A stretch of 64,000 bases of DNA from an uncultured Eubacteriales bacterium (lineage in GTDB: Bacteria > Bacillota > Clostridia > Peptostreptococcales > Anaerovoracaceae). Shown piece by piece: positions 26,301 to 33,484 of this stretch. The position numbers were made by a program, and so were the translations under genes. The notes below the pieces were generated by a model. It did not search any database. It was not told the origin of the DNA and worked only from the letters and a program-made list of their open reading frames with translations. The stretch spans positions 34,694 to 98,693 of the forward strand of contig URGK01000001.1 in NCBI GenBank assembly GCA_900547295.1. Reading direction: 5' to 3'. How positions within the stretch are numbered: position 1 is the first letter of the stretch; each line of letters starts with the position of its first letter.

Positions 26301-27599
26301 TACAGTTACCTTGCAGGTTTTGGCAGCATCATAGGAGCTGCTTTCAAAGAACAGCACCGGATAGCCGTTGTTTATCCTGGCTGTGTCTGCCGCAAATGCG
26401 CTGCCGCAGATATTAAGAGCGTTGTAAAGATCCGCGCCTTTCATCTGAGCTGCTGTCATTGATTTTACATCTACACTGGTTGAAGTTGATACTCCCTTGT
26501 AGTAGCCCTCTGAGTCAGGGTCATTGTCGCAGCCCTCTAAATAGTAGCAGTTTGCAACTGTATATGAGCCGTCACCATGGCCGCCTATGCCTCTGCCGTA
26601 CTTGGCATTCTCAACATTTATTGTTCCTGTATTGTAGCAGTTGTATATGTCCATACCTGCGTTTTCACCGATTATACCGCCCGATGAGGTAGGGTATGAA
26701 CCTGTTATGTTACCTGTGTTGTAGCAGTTTACTATCTTGCCTATATAGCCTCTGCCTACGATGCCGGCTCTGCCTCTTGAGTCAGTACTTCTTACATCCG
26801 CGTGGTTGCCGCAGTTCTCTATAATTGCGCCGCCCTCAAGGTCGCCCACGTTTCCGACAATACCGCCGACCATTCTTCTGCCGTATACATATCCGCTGAG
26901 AGTCAGATTTTTAACTCCCGGCTGGAAGCCCTCAGGCTTCTTGCTCGGATTTTTGTCATAGTCCTCTGCTATATATCCCACAAGGCCTATTGCCATTGAA
27001 TTTCCGAAGTCCTTGTCTGTATATCTGTTGCAGTAAAGGTTCTCAATCTTGTGTCCGCCGCCGTCTAAAATGCCGTTAAAAAATGACTCTATGGTCTGTA
27101 CGTTTTTGGTTTCACCTTTCTGATAGGATCTTGTGTCCATAGGGAATTTGCCGCCTATAGGGGTCCAGTTAGGTCCTGACCATCTGCCGTTTTTATATAT
27201 GCCGCCCATATCAAGATCTGCTGTAATATGTATGGTTTTGCCCATAAAATCATATTCGCTGGTACCTATATATACGGTATCTGACTGATTGCCGCCCTGC
27301 ACACCTGTAAGTGAAAAGTTATCGACCTTAGTGCATTTAATGAGCTTTTTGTTGCCTATAATCTTTTTGCAGTCCTGTGAGACCTTGCCGTTTACCATAG
27401 CTGCAAGTCCCGCAAGCTCTGCCGGTGTTGAAATATAGTAGTCTGAAGCAGTTTTGCCTCCCTGCTCCTCATACCACGTCAGATCAACGCTGCCGTCCCA
27501 TTTGCCGCTGTCTGCATATACCGCCGCCTGCGGCACGCATACCATCTGCAGCACCAGCGCTGCGCAAAGCAGCAGCGAAAACAGTTTCTTTCTGAACAT
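23322..27599 (-). CDS. 1425-aa secreted GLUG-repeat surface protein
   Basis: Signal peptide about residues 1-30. Two blocks of GLUG-type beta-helix repeats occur at about 45-430 and 620-960. Typical repeats are GGIVGNVGDL, NCYNTGNITGS, GGIAGETTV and GGLAGHTTG, each block opening with a (P/A)xxLAGLAxxVN segment. Between them an InlB B-repeat-like piece (VTVNQAQGGTITG, GSVIHLSYKADGGYTLD) is visible. The last 400 residues look like another beta-solenoid (VTGGNVLICAND, VTGGSLKVCSK). No cell-wall anchor is evident. GLUG repeats occur in adhesins and peptidase-like surface proteins. Here the gene lies between DUF2149 and the NTPase, so it is probably the large surface receptor of cluster 2, corresponding to the 1997-aa protein in cluster 1. 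Confidence 0.75.
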   Translation of the reverse strand: MFRKKLFSLLLCAALVLQMVCVPQAAVYADSGKWDGSVDLTWYEEQGGKTASDYYISTPAELAGLAAMVNGKVSQDCKKIIGNKKLIKCTKVDNFSLTGVQGGNQSDTVYIGTSEYDFMGKTIHITADLDMGGIYKNGRWSGPNWTPIGGKFPMDTRSYQKGETKNVQTIESFFNGILDGGGHKIENLYCNRYTDKDFGNSMAIGLVGYIAEDYDKNPSKKPEGFQPGVKNLTLSGYVYGRRMVGGIVGNVGDLEGGAIIENCGNHADVRSTDSRGRAGIVGRGYIGKIVNCYNTGNITGSYPTSSGGIIGENAGMDIYNCYNTGTINVENAKYGRGIGGHGDGSYTVANCYYLEGCDNDPDSEGYYKGVSTSTSVDVKSMTAAQMKGADLYNALNICGSAFAADTARINNGYPVLFFESSSYDAAKTCKVTVNQAQGGTITGSVSGEVPYGSVIHLSYKADGGYTLDTYTAGGKPIYADYYTVTSDVTLSAEFIKLEKGNVEFKADDSCSISGKKAGTILSGGETVYVKDRQILKGEGLYQLDVLTVKAVLKDGAVPEEDNLEYTGKFVYTYTYGDGSAASNESGVHKVTTAVSKGLTVTAEPKTQEKKWTSLADTSWYSSSKSSFTIKTAGQLAGLAYLVNTKGYTFKGKTVKLANDISLKNNDGTDGIRYWNSIGSSSEKCFRGTFDGQGHTVTAMKAKTDGSYSGLFGYVYGGTVKNVTVKGTSESLGSAAGIAAYGDSAKITGCTSYVTVTAKGSNAGGITARTKDGTAISDCINRGSVTATGSNAGGIAGETTVKKDSIKTSANYGAVHADSAAAGGITGKATGCISSSANYGEITAANYAGGLAGHTTGWEIPAVKNSYNQGNVSADNTAGGLAGFAQNIELYNCYNTGEINGAQKGAVAGNFNISINNSADRTYYINDADAFGNQSQVKGHEYVTVTGKTADSMKGSSFAAALNKNAKGMFAGKTGDFPVLSHIEKKTVYTVTYTGDYTGTETVYSGESVELPKAPAGRAYIFKRDGKDWNGKNIKGNVTVSVSEKDAVYTAFLRADGKTIREISFTGGTSSLTLPSVPVKNGNDGVWAKYDLSRGNTSINALYSKKYTMGDVTLTSGYYYIDPSATGTITVNGRVTLDGDGQSLTGLSIYASKDSAVTVKDVNINNPATVITLDSAELKIEGENNFIDSCTESGNKNPCIMVKGTSYISGSGSLYGKSGLGNYAMQLAKGSTVVQKSATVKLFDDERTGGPGGIVNGINGSVRMQGGTFAAVSDTNKIHALYVKNLTVTGGNVLICANDADERKNKSTYGSALYCKSMKVTGGSLKVCSKIHETEKTFVRDSRAIVCKAFTKNYYRVKVKLPKNSNTVKVDGKTVYKGAGYTVSFDSVSHTYTDKKDKYAYIWVKKGTHKISVNGKVKKVTKSEVI

Positions 27600-27608
27600 A
27601 AAAACCTC

Positions 27609-27974
27609 CTACTCCTCATTCTTTATAACGTAGTATTTGCCGGTTTCGGCATCATAGTAAACTTCACCCAGCTTGTTCATTCCGCCGCCGTTCATATCCT
27701 CCGGCTGCTCTTTTTCCTCTATATCGCTTTCGTCAAATTCAACAGCATCATCCTTATTTATCTGCTCTCCCGGAGCTTCAAGCGTCATACCGTTTTCGGA
27801 GGAGGCATCTCCGCCGGTGGTTGATACATCTACATTCCAGTGTATGATAAGAGCCAGCATTATACCTATCGCCAGTACCAGCATTACATCGGCCATATTT
27901 CCGGCATAGTTTAAAGGATTTATGTCGCTGTCGTCTGCAAAGCGGTTTTTGCGTCTTCTGTCTTTTCTAATCAT
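27609..27974 (-). CDS. DUF2149 protein, ExbD-like partner, second copy
   Basis: 121 residues from ATG 27974, inside the end of the ExbB-like gene (8-bp overlap). Basic N-terminus MIRKDRRRKNRF, a membrane helix NMADVMLVLAIGIMLALII (about residues 28-46), an acidic linker rich in E and D, then GEVYYDAETGKYYVI. The helix start and the GKYY tail match the 100-aa copy at 10.4 kb. The acidic linker is longer here. Proposed to partner the ExbB-like channel as ExbD does; this is inference. Confidence 0.75.
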   Translation of the reverse strand: MIRKDRRRKNRFADDSDINPLNYAGNMADVMLVLAIGIMLALIIHWNVDVSTTGGDASSENGMTLEAPGEQINKDDAVEFDESDIEEKEQPEDMNGGGMNKLGEVYYDAETGKYYVIKNEE

Positions 27975-28593
27975 CGCTGTTTTTCTCCATTTCCACAACG
28001 CAGTCCATCACGGTTTCAAGGACTGACATATAGTTATTGTACCAGCCTCTTCTGATGGTGGATATAACGATTGCTATGGCCGCAACGATAAGTCCTGCGA
28101 TAGTAGTATCAAAGGCTGTCATAAGCGACTGTGACAAAGTCATGGTGTCGCCCTGTCCCAGCGCTATTATTCCGGGGCCTAAAGGTATCAGTGTACCAAG
28201 AAGTCCGAACATAGGCCCAAGCTTTGATAAAAGGTCTGTGGGCTTTAACTTTGCGTCGTATCTTTCCTGTTCTCTCTCCAGCAGGTTTGCCGCAAGGGAC
28301 TCCAGCATCAGATTGTTAAAGTCACTGTGCTTTGTTATCTCTACGAGAGCTTCCTTCTGGGTTTTGAGAAGTCCGCTTGTCCCAATTATTTCTTCAATGG
28401 GCTGCTCCCCTGCTCTTATCTCGTCCAGCAGCTTTGGAAGCTGCACCTGCATATGCTTGTGCTCGTTCATATACTCTGAAATTATCCAGCCTATTGCAAC
28501 AAGAATTGCCGCAATAAACAGTATCAGTATGATTACTACAGGTATCTGCAGCACACTTGTCATTGAATGTAATACTTTGCCTAAGATCGTCAT
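27967..28593 (-). CDS. MotA/TolQ/ExbB-family ion channel protein, second copy
   Basis: 208 residues, first helix about 15-38, then the family core GPMFGLLGTLIPLGPGI, LGQGDTMTLSQSL and TAFDTTIAGLIVAAIAI. It is close to the cluster 1 protein, including the unusual LIPLGPGxIALGQGDT segment, so the two clusters diverged from one ancestor. It starts 10 bp after the VGYWG-type gene and overlaps DUF2149. Predicted to conduct protons or sodium to drive a mechanical change in the outer partner proteins. Confidence 0.88.
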   Translation of the reverse strand: MTILGKVLHSMTSVLQIPVVIILILFIAAILVAIGWIISEYMNEHKHMQVQLPKLLDEIRAGEQPIEEIIGTSGLLKTQKEALVEITKHSDFNNLMLESLAANLLEREQERYDAKLKPTDLLSKLGPMFGLLGTLIPLGPGIIALGQGDTMTLSQSLMTAFDTTIAGLIVAAIAIVISTIRRGWYNNYMSVLETVMDCVVEMEKNSDD

Positions 28594-28602
28594 TTATTTC
28601 AC

Positions 28603-29943
28603 CTATCTCTTCCTTATAAATTCCACGTAACCTGCCGCCGCTCCGGCCGCCATAAGTCCGGCTGCGCCCACTGCAATAAACGGCATCAGTCCAAGCTCCT
28701 GCCTGTTTTCGTTTACTTCAGCCTGGTCATACTGTGACTCGTCAACCTGGGCCAGAAGCCTTGCTATATCATCATTTAAAACATAGGCTTTAAGTCCGCC
28801 GCCGTTTTCGTCACCTTTGTTTTTATCACTTCCCGCATTGCCGGAACCGTTTTCGGCAGCATCTCCTCCGCTTCCCGAGCCTGACGCATCGCCGTTTCCG
28901 TCACCAGTGCCGCCGCCCTCTCCCATAGCTACGGTACCGCCCTCAACGGAAAGACCCAGATAGGATCCGGTCAGAAATGCCTCTCCCGCTTTGAGAGTTT
29001 CGTAATCTATGGTTACTGTGATTGCATCGTTGTACTGGTTTGCAGCCTGCATTGAAATGTTCTTTATCTTCAGGATGGACTCATCGCTTGAGCTCCATTT
29101 GAGCTTGTCTATGAGTTCCTGTATCATAGCCGCATCACCTGTGGATACGTTAAAGGTTACTGTATGCGCGCCCACTTTCTGTGAAAGCTCAACCTTTTCC
29201 TGCTTTACCTTGGGAACTCCCTTGAGAGCTATATACATAGTGTGCACGTATTTTGCAGTCTGGTTTGTCCGTGACTCCTGCGGGCTTGTCTGTCCGAAAA
29301 GCAGTCTGAAACGGTTGCCGGTTCCCATTGAAGTATAGTTGGGTCCGGTGTTTTCGGTGCCTGCATCGTAGGTCGCCCAGCTGTCCTCAAGCGCCAGCAT
29401 TGGCTTTACCACTTTTTTGTCGTTCCACGCCCTGCTGTCAAGAAGAACATCCTCCATTTTTTCTTTGGTTTCATCTTTCCAGACAGGCGTCAGATAGCCT
29501 GCAAGATTGTTGAAGTAGTATCTTTCGGTTCTGAACAGTTCGCTTGATGTAAACGATGTGAAATACCCTATGTCCTTGTCAGCCGTATAGAAAGATATGC
29601 TCTGTATATCTCTAAGAGACACTCCCGCATATTCTATAAGGTCCTCGATGTAAAAGCCTCTCGCCGAGTCTATTACGGTGCCGAAGCGGTGGTCTGCGCC
29701 CTCTCTGTAGAAAGAATATGCCACCTCGTGAGTCGTCATGGCTCCGCCCACATTGTCATCAAGCTCTGTCCAGTGATAAGTGGCTTTTTCCACATAGTCG
29801 CTTTGTTCTATCCCCCAGTAGCCCACCTTGATGGTTATTGTATCGGTAACGGTACCCGCTCCGTAGCAGGTAAGCGTTGCCGCAGGCAGAAGCATAAGAC
29901 AGAGCACTATCACTGACAGTTGTCTTTTTAATCTTCTAATCAA
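28603..29943 (-). CDS. membrane-anchored secreted VGYWG-type protein, second copy
   Basis: 446 residues with a TTG start; GGAGGG lies five bases before it. Signal peptide about 1-28, then DTITIKVGYWG, the same opening as the cluster 1 protein. The N-terminal domain (to about 230) has IEDLIEYAGVSLRDI and MLALEDSW where cluster 1 has VLSDVINAAGIDIGSV and ILAIESY. A degenerate Ig-like region (LKWSSSDESIL) follows, then a Gly/Ser/Asp/Asn-rich linker (about 335-375) and a C-terminal helix with EFIRKR as stop-transfer. The disordered linker suggests a domain held out from the membrane. It lies between the binding-protein and exbB genes in both clusters. Confidence 0.75.
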   Translation of the reverse strand: MIRRLKRQLSVIVLCLMLLPAATLTCYGAGTVTDTITIKVGYWGIEQSDYVEKATYHWTELDDNVGGAMTTHEVAYSFYREGADHRFGTVIDSARGFYIEDLIEYAGVSLRDIQSISFYTADKDIGYFTSFTSSELFRTERYYFNNLAGYLTPVWKDETKEKMEDVLLDSRAWNDKKVVKPMLALEDSWATYDAGTENTGPNYTSMGTGNRFRLLFGQTSPQESRTNQTAKYVHTMYIALKGVPKVKQEKVELSQKVGAHTVTFNVSTGDAAMIQELIDKLKWSSSDESILKIKNISMQAANQYNDAITVTIDYETLKAGEAFLTGSYLGLSVEGGTVAMGEGGGTGDGNGDASGSGSGGDAAENGSGNAGSDKNKGDENGGGLKAYVLNDDIARLLAQVDESQYDQAEVNENRQELGLMPFIAVGAAGLMAAGAAAGYVEFIRKR

Positions 29944-29954
29944 AATTCCCTCCG

Positions 29955-31037
29955 CTATTTCAATGTTGAGTTTGCAAGCAGTTCCTCAGCCTCTTTATCT
30001 GTAAGATCATAATTCCAGAAAAGAGAATAGAATTCTTTTGCTTTTTCGACCATATCGTAATCATATATATCCGGATATACCAGATTTCCAAGCCACCAGA
30101 TACCGATTACTCTGTTTATTGACGGTGGTCCGCTGAGCCAGCAGTAAGGCAGATTCGGAATTTCATAATAGCTGCCGGATTTGACAGCGTTAAGTACCGA
30201 CCAGCCACTGGATTTTTTCTCAAGATCATTGTACGGTCCGCCTGTAGTCAGAACTATAACGTCAGGGTCTGCCATATACAGCTCCTCCATATTTACAAGA
30301 GTGCCGCCGCCGCTGTTTGTTATCTCATCTTCGGGCACCTGTATCGCATTTACGGCTCCGATTACATCTATAACGTCTGACTGTATCGAACCCGAAGCGT
30401 TGGCATTAAGTCCCGCCGAGCCTGTGCCGTAATATACCGACAGTTTTTCGCTGTCCGGTATCAGCGCGGCGTTTGCTCTTGCCTCGCGGGCCGTATCCTC
30501 AACATATGCCGCAAGGGTTTCTCCCGCTTCCTCCTTGCCAAGTATCTTGCCCAGAGTTCTGTAGGCCTGCGGGAAGGTGTCAAGTGTTGCCTCAACAAAC
30601 ACTGTAGGAATACCCGTCTGCTTCTGTATTGTGTTCATATCGTGCTTGTGGGTTTCTTTTTTGTCCCCTATATCAATTATTATCTGCGGGTCTGCCGCAA
30701 TCAGCGCTTCCATATTCAGATTGGCCTTGCTGCCGTAAAACTGTCCAAAGGTGGGAAGTGTCCACATATCCTCGGGATAATATTTCATCTGCTCCTTTGA
30801 CGGCGTGCTTGAAAGGCCCACCAGTTTTTCCGGGGCAATAGTCATAAGCACCATCTCCGAAGTAGATCCCGACGGTGCGACTCTGTCTATATCAGCAGGT
30901 ATTTCAACATCTCTGCCGCAGGAATCTGTTATGACCCATGTTTCACCGTCGCCTGCATTTGTACTGCCTCCGCAGCCTGTAAATACGCACACTGTCACTG
31001 CCAGTAATATAATAAGTCCAAATAATTTTCTGTTCAC
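29955..31037 (-). CDS. FecB-type substrate-binding lipoprotein, second system
   Basis: 360 residues from a GTG at 31037 with GGAGGAG upstream; longer frames lack a ribosome site. Lipobox VCVFTGCGG (cysteine about residue 21-22). PF01497 fold marks: WVITDSCGRDVEIP, VGLSSTPSKEQM, NMEALIAADPQIII and NMEELYMADPDVIV. The C-terminal pattern GPPSINRVIGIWWLGNLVYP plus FYSLFWNYDLT is one I associate with metal or oxyanion binding proteins of Clostridia and methanogens rather than siderophore receptors. It is the first gene of cluster 2. A molybdate/tungstate (MolA-like) substrate is a reasonable hypothesis. Confidence 0.83.
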   Translation of the reverse strand: MNRKLFGLIILLAVTVCVFTGCGGSTNAGDGETWVITDSCGRDVEIPADIDRVAPSGSTSEMVLMTIAPEKLVGLSSTPSKEQMKYYPEDMWTLPTFGQFYGSKANLNMEALIAADPQIIIDIGDKKETHKHDMNTIQKQTGIPTVFVEATLDTFPQAYRTLGKILGKEEAGETLAAYVEDTAREARANAALIPDSEKLSVYYGTGSAGLNANASGSIQSDVIDVIGAVNAIQVPEDEITNSGGGTLVNMEELYMADPDVIVLTTGGPYNDLEKKSSGWSVLNAVKSGSYYEIPNLPYCWLSGPPSINRVIGIWWLGNLVYPDIYDYDMVEKAKEFYSLFWNYDLTDKEAEELLANSTLK

Positions 31038-31155
31038 TTCTTCTCCTCCAAAAGTCCGTTTTTTCACAATTCCAGCTTTATGTATCTTAAAACATTTTGC
31101 TCTGTGTTTGCACAACAATATAATCAGTCAACCTATATTGTATCATCTGTATCTG

Positions 31156-31192
31156 CAAAAAAGTGTTGGCAGAACAACACTTTTTGTTTGTC
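31156..31192. terminator. bidirectional hairpin terminator
   Basis: AAAAAAGTGTTG and CAACACTTTTTG pair around a short loop, with T-runs on both strands. It separates the start region of cluster 2 from the toxin array. Confidence 0.7.
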
Positions 31193-31241
31193 AGCAAATC
31201 AGTACCGTACTTTTGCAGTTTTGTATCAGTATAAAAGGATG

Positions 31242-31270
31242 TTGACATACTCTATTGAGTAAAGTATAAT
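31242..31270 (+). promoter_or_regulatory. consensus promoter of the first type I toxin
   Basis: TTGACA and TATAAT with a 17-bp spacer, a full match to the sigma-A consensus. The message would start at about 31277, 48 bases before the toxin ATG. Confidence 0.8.
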
Positions 31271-31324
31271 ATACATATGCAAAGGGCCTGCCGAAAGCGG
31301 TTTACTCCCGGAAAGGATCTGCAT

Positions 31325-31456
31325 ATGAGCGATTTTGAAATGCTGTCAATCATATTGATGGTATTGGGATTAGTTCTTATGGGAAACCAAAAAAAGGAGA
31401 TAACCGCCAGGCTGCAACCAATGGCGGTTATTCTGATTTTCAAAATTAACTGCTAG
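31325..31456 (+). CDS. holin-like type I toxin, copy 1
   Basis: 43 residues: MSDFEMLSIILMVLGLVLM forms one membrane helix after a short acidic start. This matches the putative holin-like toxin family (TxpA/BsrG type), whose mRNAs are silenced by antisense RNAs. GAAAGGA lies upstream. The frame runs on through the antisense terminator hairpin to give an unusual tail (ITARLQPMAVILIFKINC) compared with the 25-aa second copy that ends after a few lysines, so a frameshift may have lengthened it. Its 3' part overlaps an antisense RNA. Confidence 0.7.
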   Translation: MSDFEMLSIILMVLGLVLMGNQKKEITARLQPMAVILIFKINC

Positions 31457-31521
31457 GGAGTGAGCCGCTCGGCCTCTCTCTTTGCTATACAAATTATATC
31501 ATAAGCTACAAGCTGTTGCAA
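31389..31521 (-). ncRNA. antisense RNA (antitoxin) to toxin copy 1
   Basis: Promoter TTGCAA (31516-31521) and TATAAT (31493-31498) are 17 bp apart on the minus strand. The RNA would run from about 31486 to a terminator made of AACCGCCA/TGGCGGTT followed by a T-run at 31389-31395. It is complementary to the 3' half of the toxin message. This is the standard layout of TxpA/RatA-like type I modules. Confidence 0.7.
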
Positions 31522-31619
31522 GAATGAAAAGCACCAGCTTTTCAAACACTAAATCAAATACTGATAATACTGATATACAATAGGCAAGCAGAAGTGGTTC
31601 AGGCGGATAACCACAAGTA

Positions 31620-31738
31620 AATTATAACCGCCAAGCTGGGAACTTGACGGTTATCAAAAAACTTCCAATTTCTCAAACCGCTTTAAACGGTTTCGCCTTT
31701 TGTATATAAATTATATCATATTCAGAAAAGGCCTGCAA
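31620..31738 (-). ncRNA. orphan antisense RNA of a decayed toxin unit
   Basis: Promoter CTGCAA complement (TTGCAG, 31733-31738) and TATAAT (31710-31715), spacing 17 bp, and a hairpin AACCGtCAAG/CTTGgCGGTT at 31626-31652. It shares AAACCGTTTAAAGCGG-type sequence with the third unit. No toxin frame is left upstream (31520-31620), so the array has lost one toxin and kept its antidote. Confidence 0.6.
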
Positions 31739-31842
31739 CTGCAAAGGTTAAGATATTACAGGCAATTTCTGTTTTGTTCAATTCTCGATACAAGAGGCGA
31801 ACTTACAGGCGGTTAGCCGTTTCAGAAAGGAATATTACAGTA

Positions 31843-31920
31843 TGACTGATTTTGAAATACTATCAACAGTATTGATGGTATTGGGATTAGTCCTGATGAC
31901 CTTTAATAAAAACAAATAAC
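31843..31920 (+). CDS. holin-like type I toxin, copy 2
   Basis: 25 residues: MTDFEILSTVLMVLGLVLM followed by TFNKNK and a stop. It differs from copy 1 by a few residues and has the usual short basic end. AAAGGAAT lies upstream. A single membrane-spanning helix fits pore-forming or membrane-stress toxins of type I modules. The stop is just before the antisense terminator hairpin, as expected for the intact form. Confidence 0.7.
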
Positions 31921-32033
31921 CGCCCATAGTGTGAGAGCTTGGCGGTTATTTATTAATCGTTATTTCTTGCAACCGCTTTAAACGGTCTCGCCTTTTGTAT
32001 ATAAATCATACCACATGCAGGAGGTAATTGCAA
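31905..32033 (-). ncRNA. antisense RNA (antitoxin) to toxin copy 2
   Basis: Promoter TTGCAA (32028-32033) and TATGAT (32005-32010) with 17-bp spacing; terminator AATAACCGCC/GGCGGTTATT at 31915-31950. The -35 box overlaps the start codon of the ribbon-helix-helix gene on the other strand, so transcription of the two may interfere. Confidence 0.65.
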
Positions 32034-32221
32034 TGACAAAACCAAAAGCCAAAACATCTACGGCGGCAAAGCGCCGTTACAACAACAAGGTGTATGCCAA
32101 AGTCCAGGCGGAACTGCCGCGCGAGCTGGTAGAGCAGTTTAAAATCAAATGCAAGGAAACAGATACAAGTCAGGCAAGCGTTCTAAGAGATGCCATTGCA
32201 GACTTTTTAAAAGAGGATTAG
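32033..32221 (+). CDS. small ribbon-helix-helix protein
   Basis: 62 residues from ATG 32033 with GGAGGTAATTGCA upstream. A basic N-terminus (KTSTAAKRRYNNK) precedes a beta strand KVQAELPRELVEQF and helices SQASVLRDAIADFL, the CopG/Arc DNA-binding fold. Such proteins often autoregulate small mobile or toxin modules. Its start overlaps the antitoxin promoter of toxin copy 2 on the opposite strand. No partner toxin of type II follows. Target unknown. Confidence 0.7.
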   Translation: MTKPKAKTSTAAKRRYNNKVYAKVQAELPRELVEQFKIKCKETDTSQASVLRDAIADFLKED

Positions 32222-32332
32222 ATTATTTAAGACATATGTTTATCAGCAGTCGTGTATCTGCCACCGCATCAGAACGGATATGGTGCCATATTGCTGATAT
32301 AATGTACTGAAAACATTAACGGAGTTATATAT

Positions 32333-33022
32333 ATGAAACCATTAACATCAGACCAGACACTAATAAAAATACCGGGCGGTCTTACTGCCTGTGAATACGC
32401 CTTTTTTCCGGGGCTTGAACTTTGCGCGTTTTTTCCCGAACAGGTGATATTCTCATATGAAGCGGCAGTTCAGCAGAAACCGGATACCGCAATATTCATA
32501 GCCGATATATCCGATGACCGCCTGAAAGAATACTGGCAGTCCGCAGGAAGCCCTGTCGTAATCTTTGCAAGCTCCTCTGATATGCACAAATTCAAAGAGG
32601 CAGTTCCTGAGGCAAAGGTTGTTTCTCTTTATGAAAAATTTGCGGAATGGGGCATTTTCGGAAGCTGCGTGCACGACACCTACTATATGCCCGGCAGAGA
32701 TAAAAACACAGGCAAAGCCTTAAAAGGACTCCTTGAAACCATGGGCGCAACTATCAGTGAGATTAGCGATGCTTTACTCCCTGTTCTGACATACGATGTA
32801 TGCGAAAGAAACGCCCTGCTTTCAGAGGGCAAAGACGCATATTTTGCTCTGGAGCTTTTCTTTGGTACGGAGCCGGAAGACGAACCGGAACACAATCACG
32901 AAAACCACAGTCAGAAGCAGCTTCGCTCCCCTGACGAGTGCAGAGCGGCGCTTGTTTCAGAGGCAGAGCAGCAGCAGAATATATCAGACGTATGTGAAAC
33001 CGTCTTAAACCTGTTTTTCTGA
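32333..33022 (+). CDS. cysteine-depleted CCG-domain-like protein
   Basis: 229 residues, not in a named family that I can assign with confidence. Its first 110 residues follow the CCG domain of the 769-aa protein at 37.4 kb: CEYAFFPGLELCAFFPE against CKYAFFPGCSLGALNPD, SAGSPVVIFASSSDMHKF against the segment with LITACMSCSRHL, and KVVSLYEKF against ETVSLYEIM. The cluster-binding cysteines of that copy are absent here. The C-terminal part has a His/Glu-rich stretch (EPEDEPEHNHENH). It is the first gene of the rightward region leading to the molybdenum hydroxylase. A non-redox scaffold derived from a CCG protein is my reading. Confidence 0.5.
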   Translation: MKPLTSDQTLIKIPGGLTACEYAFFPGLELCAFFPEQVIFSYEAAVQQKPDTAIFIADISDDRLKEYWQSAGSPVVIFASSSDMHKFKEAVPEAKVVSLYEKFAEWGIFGSCVHDTYYMPGRDKNTGKALKGLLETMGATISEISDALLPVLTYDVCERNALLSEGKDAYFALELFFGTEPEDEPEHNHENHSQKQLRSPDECRAALVSEAEQQQNISDVCETVLNLFF

Positions 33023-33056
33023 TCAAAAATATACAATTAACCGGAGGAATGGCTCA

Positions 33057-33422
33057 ATGAAACTAAAAAACATCCTTATTGTTGTTAAGGATATCGAAAA
33101 ATCAAAACAGTTTTATCACGACCTGTTCGGTCTTAATACGATACTTGACAATGACGGCAATATGATACTTACCGAGGGTCTTGTGCTTCAGGACGAAAAA
33201 ATCTGGAAGGACTTTTTAGACAAAGACATCGTTCATAAGAACAATTCCTGCGAACTGTATTTCGAAGAAAAAAACATAGAAGCTTTTGTTGAAAAACTGG
33301 AGAAGCTCTATCCGTCAGTCGAATATGTCAACAGACTATTGACTCACAGCTGGGGACAGAAGATAGTCCGTTTTTACGACCCCGACGGCAATCTGATTGA
33401 AGTCGGAACTTCTATGTCTTAA
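33057..33422 (+). CDS. VOC-family (glyoxalase-like) protein
   Basis: 121 residues with the vicinal-oxygen-chelate pattern: KNILIVVKDIEKSKQFYHDLFG at the start (conserved first strand and helix) and VRFYDPDGNLIEVG at the end. Two such halves normally bind a metal. The family covers glyoxalases, dioxygenases and antibiotic-resistance proteins. GGAGGAAT precedes the start, 34 bp after the previous gene. No specific substrate can be named. Confidence 0.8.
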   Translation: MKLKNILIVVKDIEKSKQFYHDLFGLNTILDNDGNMILTEGLVLQDEKIWKDFLDKDIVHKNNSCELYFEEKNIEAFVEKLEKLYPSVEYVNRLLTHSWGQKIVRFYDPDGNLIEVGTSMS

Positions 33423-33484
33423 TAAAACATTAAGAGCTTTGCTTCTTTTTTTCTTAAATTTTTTGAACGAACACGAGAAATCCT

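Noticed and set aside
31325..32221. Phage lysis module, because of holin-like peptides
   Set aside because: No endolysin or phage genes; antisense promoters and duplication fit type I toxin-antitoxin units.
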